Source: Paludibacteraceae bacterium (lineage in GTDB: Bacteria > Bacteroidota > Bacteroidia > Bacteroidales > Paludibacteraceae). From it: a DNA stretch of 64,000 nucleotides. The notes below the pieces were generated by a model. The model saw nothing but the letters and a program-made list of their open reading frames with translations. It ran no database searches and was not told the DNA's origin. Positions 21,146 to 28,966 of the stretch are shown piece by piece; position 1 is the first letter of the stretch; the number at the start of each line of letters is the position of its first letter. The stretch covers positions 345,384 to 409,383 of the forward strand of contig JAFUWV010000002.1 in the NCBI GenBank assembly GCA_017477325.1, read 5' to 3'. A program made the translations under genes and the position numbers.

Positions 21146-22059
21146 TTTGTTGTGCAACCTATTATGTCTGTTATATTGTTTATGCCGTATTGGTCAAGCA
21201 AACCCGGCAATTGCTCTACTATATCTCTGCAAACGTATGGGTTAACAAGGTTGGCAGCGCCTATCTCCACTGCACTCGCGCCTGCCATCATCATCTCCAA
21301 CACGTCTTCCGCTGTGCTTATTCCGCCACATCCTATTATAGGCAGACTGCATGCCGAGGCCACTTGGTTGACCATTCGCACTGCCAGCGGGAAGATAGCC
21401 GGACCCGACATGCCTCCGTATCTGTTGGCAAGCACAGGCTTCCTCGTACGGAGATTGATGCGCATTCCGAGCAAAGTGTTGATAAGGCATAGACCGTCAG
21501 CACCCGCTTGCTCGCATGCCTTGGCTATACTTGCAATGTCTGTCACGTTAGGCGAGAGCTTTACAAACACAGGCTTCCTTGACACGGTCTTCACGGCCTT
21601 GGTTACCTCTCCCGCTGCCTTGGGGTCGGTGCCGAAAGCCATACCGCCATTGTGTACATTAGGGCAGGAGATGTTCACTTCTATTATCTCAACCTGTTCT
21701 TCTCTGCTCATCTTTTCTGCCAGCTGCACATAGTCTTCTACCGAGAATCCGCTTATGTTGGCAATGATTGGCTGATGAAACACTTCTCTCAGTTTGGGCA
21801 GTATCTCTTCTGTCACCTTGTCCACTCCCGGATTCTGCAGACCCACAGAGTTGAGCATTCCTTCCGCACACTCAGCAATCCTCGGAGTAGGGTTGCCATA
21901 GCGCGGAAGAACAGTCGTGCCTTTGATACTTATTGCCCCGAGGCAGTCTATGTCATATAGCTTTGCAGCCTCAAGTCCGAAACCGAAAGTACCCGATGCC
22001 GGAATGATAGGATTCTGCAGTGTTACGATGCCAAGTGATATGCTGAGTCTGTTATCCAT
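21142..22059 (-). CDS. pyrD: Dihydroorotate dehydrogenase, class 1B catalytic subunit
   Basis: PyrD oxidises dihydroorotate to orotate with FMN. Class 1B enzymes pass electrons through PyrK to NAD, and pyrK lies eight bases upstream. The start at 22059 gives MDNRLSISLGIVTLQNPIIP and 305 residues, the usual size. Motifs include ASGTFGFG, the SIKGTT substrate-lysine segment, the catalytic-cysteine segment EVNISCPNVHNGGMAFGTDP, and the FMN phosphate site PIIGCGGISTAEDVLEMMMA. Its stop overlaps the start of pyrF by four bases. Confidence 0.96.
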   Translation of the reverse strand: MDNRLSISLGIVTLQNPIIPASGTFGFGLEAAKLYDIDCLGAISIKGTTVLPRYGNPTPRIAECAEGMLNSVGLQNPGVDKVTEEILPKLREVFHQPIIANISGFSVEDYVQLAEKMSREEQVEIIEVNISCPNVHNGGMAFGTDPKAAGEVTKAVKTVSRKPVFVKLSPNVTDIASIAKACEQAGADGLCLINTLLGMRINLRTRKPVLANRYGGMSGPAIFPLAVRMVNQVASACSLPIIGCGGISTAEDVLEMMMAGASAVEIGAANLVNPYVCRDIVEQLPGLLDQYGINNITDIIGCTTK

Positions 22060-22067
22060 GTTTCCTG

Positions 22068-22820
22068 TTAAAAGATAATGTCTGTACTTCTGAATACCGG
22101 TCCGTCGGTGCATACCTGTTTTGCACCTTCATGTGTTTGGCAGGTGCAACCCATACATAGTCCGAATCCGCACCCCATGCGCTCTTCCATGCTCAGTTGA
22201 CCTTCTGCTGTCAGTCTGCCTTTCAGTGCTCTGAGCATAGGCACCGGTCCGCACGCATAGTAATAACTGATATGCTGAATGTCGCTCATGGCATCTGTAA
22301 CGAACCCTTTCTTCCCCTCGCTGCCATCGGCTGTGGTTACTGTCACGTTGCACCCCGCTTGCCTGAATTCGTTGACTAATATTATATCTTTCTTTGTGTT
22401 GAAACCTAATATCACATTCGCCTTTTCTGTCTGCTCCAATAGTCTCTTTGCAAGCATCAGCATAGGCGGCACTCCCACACCTCCGCCTATCAGCAGCGGG
22501 GTCTCGCCTGCCGGTGTCAGGTCAAATCCGTTCCCCAGTGGCAGTAGCACATCAAGTAGTTCACCTGCCTGCATCGCTGACATTACAGCAGTACCCTTGC
22601 CGACTACTTTATACACTATGCATATTTTGTTGTCATCTATGTCGCAAATAGAGATAGGGCGGCGCAGATAGCATCCTTTTATGGCGATATTCATAAACTG
22701 ACCTGCCTTAGCCTGCCGGAGGGCAGTGCAGGCGTCACTGTCTTCCGCCTGCAGCCACATGCGGTAAATATCTGCCGTGAGTGCTGTGTTGGATAATATT
22801 TTAAGTTTTACTTGATGCAT
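22068..22820 (-). CDS. pyrK: Dihydroorotate dehydrogenase electron transfer subunit
   Basis: PyrK carries FAD and a 2Fe-2S cluster and links PyrD to NAD. The product is 250 residues. The FAD-binding motif is LRRPISICDID, the NAD-binding part is LLIGGGVGVPPMLMLAKRLL, and the C-terminal cluster ligands lie in ERMGCGFGLCMGCTCQT with a fourth Cys in KQVCTDGPVF. It lies 51 bases after pyrC and eight before pyrD, so the two DHOD subunits are made together. Confidence 0.95.
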   Translation of the reverse strand: MHQVKLKILSNTALTADIYRMWLQAEDSDACTALRQAKAGQFMNIAIKGCYLRRPISICDIDDNKICIVYKVVGKGTAVMSAMQAGELLDVLLPLGNGFDLTPAGETPLLIGGGVGVPPMLMLAKRLLEQTEKANVILGFNTKKDIILVNEFRQAGCNVTVTTADGSEGKKGFVTDAMSDIQHISYYYACGPVPMLRALKGRLTAEGQLSMEERMGCGFGLCMGCTCQTHEGAKQVCTDGPVFRSTDIIF

Positions 22821-22880
22821 CTAACTTTACAAACCTATTCTAACTTTACAAACTCCTCAAACTTTACGAACCTATTCAAA
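22821..22880. repeat. 9-bp tandem array between pyrC and pyrK
   Basis: Units AACTTTACA, AACCTATTC, AACTTTACA, AACTCCTCA, AACTTTACG and AACCTATTC follow each other with one extra base in one place. The array fills the pyrC-pyrK spacer and includes the pyrC stop codon at 22872-22874. Confidence 0.7.
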
Positions 22881-24011
22881 CTCTTCCGATCTGTCATACA
22901 CTTTTCTCCCTTTGCATACCGTCTTCAGGCATCTGCCCTGCACTTTCCATCCGGCGAAAGGAGTGGCCTTGCCCTTCGAGAAGAATTTCTGCGGGTCTAT
23001 CACATATTCTTCCGAAAGGTCAAACACGGTATATGAGTTTTTGTCTTCAGGCAGTTGCATTATCTTTCTTGGCGCACCCGACATAAGTTCTGTCAGGCGC
23101 TCAAGTGTAATAACTCCTTTTTTGACAAGATATGTATATAGTAGCGGAAAAGCAGTCTCCAGACCTACTATTCCAAACGCACTATGCTCCAGTCCCCTGT
23201 TCTTTTCTTCCTGAGAGTGAGGAGCATGGTCTGTAGCAATGCAGTCGATAGTGCCGTCTGTAATGCCTTCTGTCAATGCATCTTGGTCTTCTTTGGAACG
23301 TATCGGAGGGTTCATCTTCCAGCACCCTGACTCTTGCAGCATTGTGTCGTTAAGCAGCAAATAGTGTGGGGCGGTCTCACATGTAACGGGCAGTCCTTTG
23401 AGCTTTGCCTGACGTATCAGGTTGACACTCTCTTTGGTTGACACATGGCAAATGTGGAATCTGCACCCCGTCTCTTCTACCAATCTCAGGTCGCGTTCTA
23501 TCTCGCCCCATTCGCTCTCGGAACATATACCTCTGTGATTATGCGCTACAGCATATTCCCCTGCGTGTATGTAACCTCCGCGCAGCAGACTGTCCACCTC
23601 GCAGTGTGCCACTATTACCGACCCGGCTTCTCTGCATCGCTTCATCGCTTCTCTCATCAACTGCTCCGACTGCACACCTCTTCCGTCATCGGAGAATCCT
23701 GCAACCAACCGGGCCATACTGCCAAAGTCAACCAGCTCTCCACCGCCTTTCTGACCTATTGTGATGCTTGCGTACGGGTGTACGTTTATGCATGCGGTGT
23801 CAGCAATTATTCGCTTCTGAATGTTCAAGTTTTCTATGCAGTCAGGCACAGGGTTCAGGTTCGGCATCGTAAACACATCGCTATAGCCGCCGGCGGCGGC
23901 AGCCTTCGAACCTGTTGCTATAGTCTCTTTGTATGAGAAGCCGGGCTCGCGGAAATGCACGTGCAAATCAACAAATGCAGGCAGTTTCTGTATGTTCTCT
24001 GAATTAAGCAT
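22872..24011 (-). CDS. pyrC: Dihydroorotase (class I type)
   Basis: PyrC closes carbamoyl aspartate to dihydroorotate. The ATG at 24011 gives 379 residues beginning MLNSENIQKLPAFVDLHVHF. An upstream ATG at 24053 lies inside the leader hairpin and is unlikely to be used. Metal and catalytic residues are all visible: DLHVHFREPG, MPNLNPVPD, FSDDGRGV (the bridging residue is Asp, as in several class I enzymes), AHCE, CHVST, NPPIRS and ATDHAPH. The protein starts about 12 residues before HxH, so the N-terminal strands common in class I enzymes are short or missing. It is the first gene of the pyr series and follows a candidate attenuator. Confidence 0.94.
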   Translation of the reverse strand: MLNSENIQKLPAFVDLHVHFREPGFSYKETIATGSKAAAAGGYSDVFTMPNLNPVPDCIENLNIQKRIIADTACINVHPYASITIGQKGGGELVDFGSMARLVAGFSDDGRGVQSEQLMREAMKRCREAGSVIVAHCEVDSLLRGGYIHAGEYAVAHNHRGICSESEWGEIERDLRLVEETGCRFHICHVSTKESVNLIRQAKLKGLPVTCETAPHYLLLNDTMLQESGCWKMNPPIRSKEDQDALTEGITDGTIDCIATDHAPHSQEEKNRGLEHSAFGIVGLETAFPLLYTYLVKKGVITLERLTELMSGAPRKIMQLPEDKNSYTVFDLSEEYVIDPQKFFSKGKATPFAGWKVQGRCLKTVCKGRKVYDRSEEFE

Positions 24012-24037
24012 CTTTCTGTTATCCCTAATTAAACAAA

Positions 24038-24066
24038 AAACTTTCCACAGCAACTGCGGAAAGTTT
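24038..24066 (-). terminator. Intrinsic terminator in the pyr leader (candidate attenuator)
   Basis: Read on the minus strand, AAACTTTCCGCAG pairs with CTGTGGAAAGTTT around a TTG loop: 13 base pairs in RNA with one G.U wobble, followed by a T-rich tract (TTTGTTTAATT). It ends 27 bases before the pyrC ATG and lies about 170 nt downstream of the only consensus promoter in this gap, so it sits inside the leader transcript. The stem is perfect in RNA terms. Its role as a regulated attenuator is inference. Confidence 0.75.
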
Positions 24067-24073
24067 GTTCACA

Positions 24074-24148
24074 CTAAGAGCCGACAACCGACACACAAGA
24101 CAATTGTTGTATCTTGTAATCATTACCTATCAGCATCTTGAGTCTCAT
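24074..24148 (-). CDS. Possible leader peptide of the pyr operon
   Basis: A 24-codon ORF (MRLKMLIGNDYKIQQLSCVS, then VVGS) lies in the leader and stops seven bases before the 5' arm of the terminator. A ribosome at its stop codon would cover that arm and prevent the hairpin, the geometry of translation-coupled attenuators such as enterobacterial pyrL-pyrBI. A run of five U lies just upstream of its start. There is no independent evidence that it is translated. Confidence 0.35.
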   Translation of the reverse strand: MRLKMLIGNDYKIQQLSCVSVVGS

Positions 24149-24238
24149 TGTATAGAAAAACTTGGGTACTAATATGGCATAAAACCACACAATCTTTTAC
24201 CTTATTTACTCCTCCCATCTGCTCCGAAAAAACATGTG

Positions 24239-24269
24239 CAAAGGTACAAATATTTTTCCATCTGTGCAA
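24239..24269 (-). promoter_or_regulatory. Promoter of the pyr operon
   Basis: On the minus strand TTG (24269-24267), a 20-base spacer and TACCTTTG (24246-24239) match the Bacteroides consensus TTTG-N19-21-TAnnTTTG. Transcription should start near 24232, giving a leader of about 220 nt before pyrC. Confidence 0.8.
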
Positions 24270-24348
24270 GTGTTTTCTTTGCAAAAAGAGCGATTATTTT
24301 GTTACTGTCAGTATCTATTGAGTTTTCTGTCGGTATTTTCTTTTCCGC

Positions 24349-26538
24349 CTATCTTATAAACAGCAATTCTCTGTATTTCGGCAGTGTCCAGAGTTCGTCA
24401 TCAATCACCAGTTCCAGTGCATTGACATGGTGTCGTATGCTCTCCATCAGCGGGAATATGTTGTCATTGAACAGTATTGCTTTCTGTCTCAAGTCCGGCT
24501 CATGGTTGGCGGTTTTGCGTTTTAGTTTGAGCTCATCCACCTCACTTATTATGGCACTGATATGCTCTTTTATTTTTCTTACCAACTGACGGTCTTTCTC
24601 TGTCAGTTCTTCTGCTTCATTCTCGGGGAATATGGCTTTTATCTTGAGTATATTGTCCAGTAGCACTGTCAGATATCTTTCTGCCGAAGGAAGCACGTGG
24701 TTTATTACCATGTCGCCCATTACGCGGGATTCGATCTGCAGTTTTATGGAGAAGTTCTCCCATTTCACTTCGCATCTGGAGTGAAGTTCTTCGGGTGTGA
24801 GTACTCCTGTTTGGCTGAACATCTTCACACTTGACGGAGCAAGATACCTGTCTATCATCAGCGGGATACTCTTCTCTGTGTCAAGACCTCTCTTCTTTGC
24901 TTCCTCGCACCACTCGTCGGAATAGCCGTTGCCGTCGAAGCGGATAGCCTTGCATTGTTTTATGTATTTCTGAATGACTTTAAACAGTACTTTCTCTTTA
25001 GCCTCGCCTGCACTGATAAGGCTGTCCACCTCATTTTTGAAGTTGATAAGCCGGTTGGCGACGGCAGAGTTAAGCGCAAGCATCGCTGCGGCACAGTTGG
25101 CGCTGCTGCCTACTGCACGAAACTCGAACCTGTTACCCGTGAATGCAAATGGTGAAGTTCGGTTGCGGTCGGTGTTGTCAAGCAGTATCTCCGGTATATG
25201 AGCCACTCCCAGTTTCATCTCTTTCTTGGCATTGATAACTATGGCCTGCTCTGCTGTCGCATTCTCTATCTCATCAAGCGCAGCTGTCAGTTGGGTGCCC
25301 AGAAAGACCGAGATGATAGATGGTGGAGCTTCGTTGGCGCCCAAACGGTGAGCATTGCCGGCAGAGGCAATAGAGGCTTTAAGCAGACCGTTGTGTTCGT
25401 GTACAGCCATCAATACGTTCACAAGGAATGTGACAAACTGCAAATTAGCGTATGGATTCTTTCCCGGTGAGAGCAGATTCACTCCTGTGTTGGTCTGAAT
25501 AGACCAGTTGCAGTGCTTGCCGCTTCCGTTCACTCCCGAAAACGGCTTCTCGTGGAATAGTACGCGGAAGTGATGTTTGCGTGCAATACGTTCCATTAGC
25601 GACATCAGCAGCTGGTTGTGGTCGTTGGCAAGATTGGCCTCCTCATATATCGGAGCAAGCTCGAATTGGTTAGGGGCGACCTCATTATGACGTGTCTTTA
25701 CGGGTATTCCCAGTCTGTGCGACTCTATCTCAAGCTCTGTCATAAACTGCAACACTCTCTCGGGGATGGTGCCGAAATAGTGGTCGTCAAGTTGCTGGTT
25801 CTTGGCACTCGCATGTCCCATCAGTGTCCTGCCAGTCATCACAAGGTCCGGACGCATTGCCCAAAGCGACTCGTCAACGAGAAAATACTCCTGCTCCCAG
25901 CCGAGGTTCACGTGCACACGTTTTACGTTCTTGTCAAAGAAGTTGCATACCTCGGTTGCAGCTTTGTCGATAGCGTCTATCGAACGCAGGAGCGGAGTCT
26001 TGTAGTCGAGTGCGACACCCGTGTATGCTACGAAGATGGTTGGAATACAAAGTGTGTCACCTATAATGAACGCCGGTGATGCGGGGTCCCAAGCCGAGTA
26101 GCCTCGTGCCTCGAAAGTGTTTCTCAGTCCTCCGCTCGGGAAGCTGCTTGCATCGGGCTCTTGCTGGTAAAGCTCGTTGCCCGACAGTTGCTCCAGCACT
26201 CCTCCCCTGTGGTCGATCTCTATGAATGACTCGTGTTTCTCGGCCGTTCCTCCGTTAAGCGGCTGAAACCAGTGCGTGTAATGAGTGGCGCCATGCTGCT
26301 GGGCCCATTTCTTCATTCCCAAAGCAACGCTGCCCGCTATGTCGCGTCCCAGCGGCTTGTTGTTGTCTATCACGTCGAATAGTTGTACAAGAATATTCTC
26401 GGGAATATACTCACTCATTGTCTTGCGGGTGAATACGTTCTCTGCAAAAACGGCCTGCAATGATACTTTCTCGTTGCTTACTTGTGGTGGTCGATGCTCC
26501 CATGCACGACTGAGAGCGACAAATCTGCTGTTTGGCAT
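24349..26538 (-). CDS. glnN: Glutamine synthetase, class III
   Basis: This enzyme makes glutamine from glutamate, ammonia and ATP. At 729 residues it has the length of the GSIII family of Bacteroides and cyanobacteria, not of GlnA (about 470). The N-terminal GSIII region includes GSVALGMKKWAQQHGATHYT and THWFQPLNGGTAEKHE. Catalytic parts include LGWEQEYFLVD, RHNEVAPNQFELAPIYEEAN, GSGKHCNWSIQTNTG and DRNRTSPFAFTGNRFEFRAV. The C-terminal GSIII region is helical. The start at 26538 is the first ATG; a later ATG at 26418 would remove conserved N-terminal sequence. It has its own consensus promoter and is followed by the pyr promoter, so it is probably a single-gene unit next to pathways that consume glutamine. 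Confidence 0.96.
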   Translation of the reverse strand: MPNSRFVALSRAWEHRPPQVSNEKVSLQAVFAENVFTRKTMSEYIPENILVQLFDVIDNNKPLGRDIAGSVALGMKKWAQQHGATHYTHWFQPLNGGTAEKHESFIEIDHRGGVLEQLSGNELYQQEPDASSFPSGGLRNTFEARGYSAWDPASPAFIIGDTLCIPTIFVAYTGVALDYKTPLLRSIDAIDKAATEVCNFFDKNVKRVHVNLGWEQEYFLVDESLWAMRPDLVMTGRTLMGHASAKNQQLDDHYFGTIPERVLQFMTELEIESHRLGIPVKTRHNEVAPNQFELAPIYEEANLANDHNQLLMSLMERIARKHHFRVLFHEKPFSGVNGSGKHCNWSIQTNTGVNLLSPGKNPYANLQFVTFLVNVLMAVHEHNGLLKASIASAGNAHRLGANEAPPSIISVFLGTQLTAALDEIENATAEQAIVINAKKEMKLGVAHIPEILLDNTDRNRTSPFAFTGNRFEFRAVGSSANCAAAMLALNSAVANRLINFKNEVDSLISAGEAKEKVLFKVIQKYIKQCKAIRFDGNGYSDEWCEEAKKRGLDTEKSIPLMIDRYLAPSSVKMFSQTGVLTPEELHSRCEVKWENFSIKLQIESRVMGDMVINHVLPSAERYLTVLLDNILKIKAIFPENEAEELTEKDRQLVRKIKEHISAIISEVDELKLKRKTANHEPDLRQKAILFNDNIFPLMESIRHHVNALELVIDDELWTLPKYRELLFIR

Positions 26539-26627
26539 ATACTTAGATTTTTATGAATGTTGTTCTTTGTATCGTCAAAATGACGCTGATTTTATTTTTC
26601 AATCCGATTGAAATTCAAAATCAGTCG

Positions 26628-26659
26628 CAAAAGTAGTGCTTTTTTCTGAATTGACCAAA
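26628..26659 (-). promoter_or_regulatory. Promoter of glnN
   Basis: TTTG (26659-26656), 20 bases and TACTTTTG (26635-26628) on the minus strand match the Bacteroides consensus exactly. The predicted start lies about 85 nt before the gene. Confidence 0.8.
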
Positions 26660-27129
26660 TTAAAAGTAAATAATTGTGTATTTTCCATTGTGTTGTCAGA
26701 TGTAGAAGTTCCACTGAGTTTGTTGCACATAAATGTGTTGTTGCACCGGAACGTCCATAGCAAGGCAAGGGTACAACAAATGAAGGCGTGGTTGGTTCCG
26801 TTAATTGGCGGAATGATATAAGGGTATGAGTATGTATCTTTGCATGGTTTTGTATTTCCTCAATAATGGTTGCAGGTTATAGGTTGCGTGTATGTTGGCC
26901 TGATGGTATAATGATGGTATAATAGTGGGGGCATTGCGATTTTGGACACTTCTAAAAATTGCTTTATGTTGATTAGAAGCGTCATAGAATTTTTCAGACT
27001 ATAATGTCTGAATTTTACGGAGTAACTGAATGTATGATAAAAAGAGAGGTATCCACATAAAGAAATGTTAGATTGCAATATTTTACCGAGTTACAAAGAG
27101 GTCTCCGGGAATGTTGGAAATGTTTCATA

Positions 27130-27161
27130 TTTGCATGTTTCAAGAAATTGTCGTATCTTTG
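27130..27161 (+). promoter_or_regulatory. Promoter upstream of the polysaccharide cluster
   Basis: TTTG (27130-27133), a 20-base spacer and TATCTTTG (27154-27161) fit the Bacteroides consensus exactly. The bases TATCTTTGTAGGCG are repeated at 50530-50543 before another small ORF. Confidence 0.75.
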
Positions 27162-27186
27162 TAGGCGGAAGGGAAAGGTTTCGACC

Positions 27187-27270
27187 ATGAGAATGTTTCG
27201 CGACATTAGCTTTAAATGGTCTGTTAGGTTCTCTTTCTTATTGCTTGTGAAAATAGAAAATGTAACATAA
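27187..27270 (+). CDS. Possible small leader ORF
   Basis: A 27-codon ORF starts 25 bases after the -7 element (MRMFRDISFKWSVRF, then a hydrophobic SFLLLVKI stretch). It could be a leader peptide of the polysaccharide transcript or chance. There is no family evidence. Confidence 0.25.
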   Translation: MRMFRDISFKWSVRFSFLLLVKIENVT

Positions 27271-27350
27271 TATATTTTGCCAATGAACTAACCACGCACT
27301 GATAGGCAGTGCAACTACATATTTTATTAAGCGTTTTTGCTTCAATACTT

Positions 27351-27486
27351 GGGTCTTACGAAAACTGGACACTTTCTAAAGACTAAAATCATCCGAGGAA
27401 AAAGCATGAATGCTCATGCGTAAGCGTGGGCTTTTTCCGTAGATATATTTGGATGATTAGGTAGTCCAGTTTAACCTGTAAGACCC
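27351..27486. repeat. Nested long palindrome in the polysaccharide-cluster leader
   Basis: Four pairs of arms are nested in order: GGGTCTTAC (27351) with GTAAGACCC (27478); AAACTGGAC (27362) with GTCCAGTTT (27464); AATCATCC (27387) with GGATGATT (27451); GGAAAAAGC (27397) with GCTTTTTCC (27430). Weaker pairing continues outside on both sides, to about 27330 and 27520. It could be an RNA hairpin in the leader, a MITE-like insertion remnant or an inversion site; the sequence alone does not decide. Confidence 0.8.
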
Positions 27487-27592
27487 GAATATAAGCAAAC
27501 TACAAAAAAGTTCGCGCTTTTTGTGTGTTATTATCCCACTGCACAAAGAGTTGGCAAAACGCTAACCAGTGTAGTGGGATGATTGTGATTAT

Positions 27593-28927
27593 ATGAAAAT
27601 ATTATACGTATCGGATAATAGAGTTCGTGGAAATTTCGGGTGTCGTGCTACAAGTACTGCACTTTCACAACTCATAAGGAAAAATCATGAAATAGTGGGA
27701 GTTATAACTGGAAAATATACAAATACTAATACAAATAACTTATTTTATTTTAAGTATTTGCCTGGATTTGTATATAAACAAGTAGGTAAATGGAAAAATC
27801 GACATAAAAGAATAAAAGAAATTTTTCTTTATGGTATAATTCAAAAAATAAGTAGAATTTTCTCTTCTCATTATTATGCAGGTCCCTGTGACTTTGTATC
27901 GCTTGACTTTGAGCAATCAGTAAGGAATTTAAAGAAATGCTTACCTGCAAACCCATACCTTGAAGAATTTAATTTAGATAACTACGATTTTGATGCAATG
28001 GTAGTTAATGGAGAAGGGTCTTTTATTTTCTCTACTCCAGAGTGGAATTGGAGAGAAGCATTAGTAATTAGTATGTTGATATATTGGGCACAGCAAAAAG
28101 GTAAAAAAGTATATTTTGTCAATGCAATGTTTTCGGATGAAAGCACATCGGAACGAAATTATAAGATGCTGAATGCTGTTGATAATTTGTTATCTAAATG
28201 TAATCTTGTTTCTGTACGTGAAGAAGAATCTTATAACTATGCATTAAAATATCTACCACATATTAATCCTGTAATATTCCCAGATGCTTTATTTACGTGG
28301 TATTCATATATTAACGACTCACATAAAGTAACTAATTATAGATATTATATACCACATTCAGTTGAGGCGGATAGTCTGTATGATGAACTAGATTTTTCTT
28401 CACCATATATTTGTATAGCGGGATCATCTTCCGCTAAAATAGTTTATGATAAACAAAAAACAATAGATAGTTACATAAATCTAGTATTACATTTAAAATC
28501 GTTAAACAAAAGTAATATATATCTAATAGAAGTTGATGAGCAAGATAGTTTTTTGCATGAAGTAAGCAGAATCACAAAAACTCCTATTATTCCAATAGAT
28601 ACACCTATTCTATCAGCATCCAAAATATTGGCAAATTGTAGAGTTTTTATTTCAGGACGTTACCATCCTGCTATTATGGCTTCTATGGGCGGAACTCCAT
28701 GTATATTCATGGGTTCAAATTCACACAAAACTCATAGTTTACAAAAACTTTTGAATTACAATGAAATAAATGAATTCTCTGAGATACCATCTGAAGATAC
28801 TATTTCACAAATAAGTCAATTGGTCATTTGTTATATAGATGGCGGAGATGTTTTGAGAAGTAAAATAAAGAAAAGGACATATGAGCTATCGCAGGAGGCA
28901 AGTAAACTTATAGATAATTTAATTTAA
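27593..28927 (+). CDS. Polysaccharide pyruvyl transferase family protein
   Basis: This is a 444-residue cytoplasmic protein of the WcaK/CsaB-like family, which transfers pyruvate ketals, or acts on related donors, during polysaccharide assembly. The N-terminal segment RVRGNFGCRATSTALSQLI is the GNxG-type opening of the family. The middle has VNGEGSFIFS and SVREEESYNYA, and the C-terminal GT-B-like half has FISGRYHPAIMASMGGTPCI followed by SNSHKTHS, all typical. It is the first gene of the cluster, preceded by a structured leader. Codon use and base composition are clearly more AT-rich than the nucleotide genes to the left, which suggests the cluster was acquired. The exact substrate is unknown. 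Confidence 0.85.
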   Translation: MKILYVSDNRVRGNFGCRATSTALSQLIRKNHEIVGVITGKYTNTNTNNLFYFKYLPGFVYKQVGKWKNRHKRIKEIFLYGIIQKISRIFSSHYYAGPCDFVSLDFEQSVRNLKKCLPANPYLEEFNLDNYDFDAMVVNGEGSFIFSTPEWNWREALVISMLIYWAQQKGKKVYFVNAMFSDESTSERNYKMLNAVDNLLSKCNLVSVREEESYNYALKYLPHINPVIFPDALFTWYSYINDSHKVTNYRYYIPHSVEADSLYDELDFSSPYICIAGSSSAKIVYDKQKTIDSYINLVLHLKSLNKSNIYLIEVDEQDSFLHEVSRITKTPIIPIDTPILSASKILANCRVFISGRYHPAIMASMGGTPCIFMGSNSHKTHSLQKLLNYNEINEFSEIPSEDTISQISQLVICYIDGGDVLRSKIKKRTYELSQEASKLIDNLI

Positions 28928-28966
28928 TTTGGTTGAGATATATTTACTTAAATATTTACTAATAGT

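Larger units (their letters stand above)
26660..27592 (+). other. Long gene-free region and leader of the polysaccharide cluster
   Basis: No convincing gene was found here apart from a possible 27-codon ORF. It holds a short sequence GTTGCACCGGAACGTC at about 26740, related to the repeats near 50750; an isolated TATCTTTG at 26835; a full promoter at 27130-27161; and a large nested palindrome with a second small hairpin (ATCCCACT ... AGTGGGAT, about 27533-27582) just before the first cluster gene. The leader of that gene would be about 425 nt. Confidence 0.6.

Noticed and set aside
26835-26842. TATCTTTG as another promoter
   Set aside because: No TTG lies 19-21 bases upstream and no gene follows closely; a chance match is likely.
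27351-27486. Proven invertible promoter
   Set aside because: Inverted arms are present and TATATTTG lies inside, but it has no -33 partner at the right distance, the arms differ by three bases and no invertase gene is near. Kept only as one option.
27130-27592. Retron-type ncRNA
   Set aside because: Nested palindromes recall msr-msd, but there is no reverse transcriptase gene in the neighbourhood.
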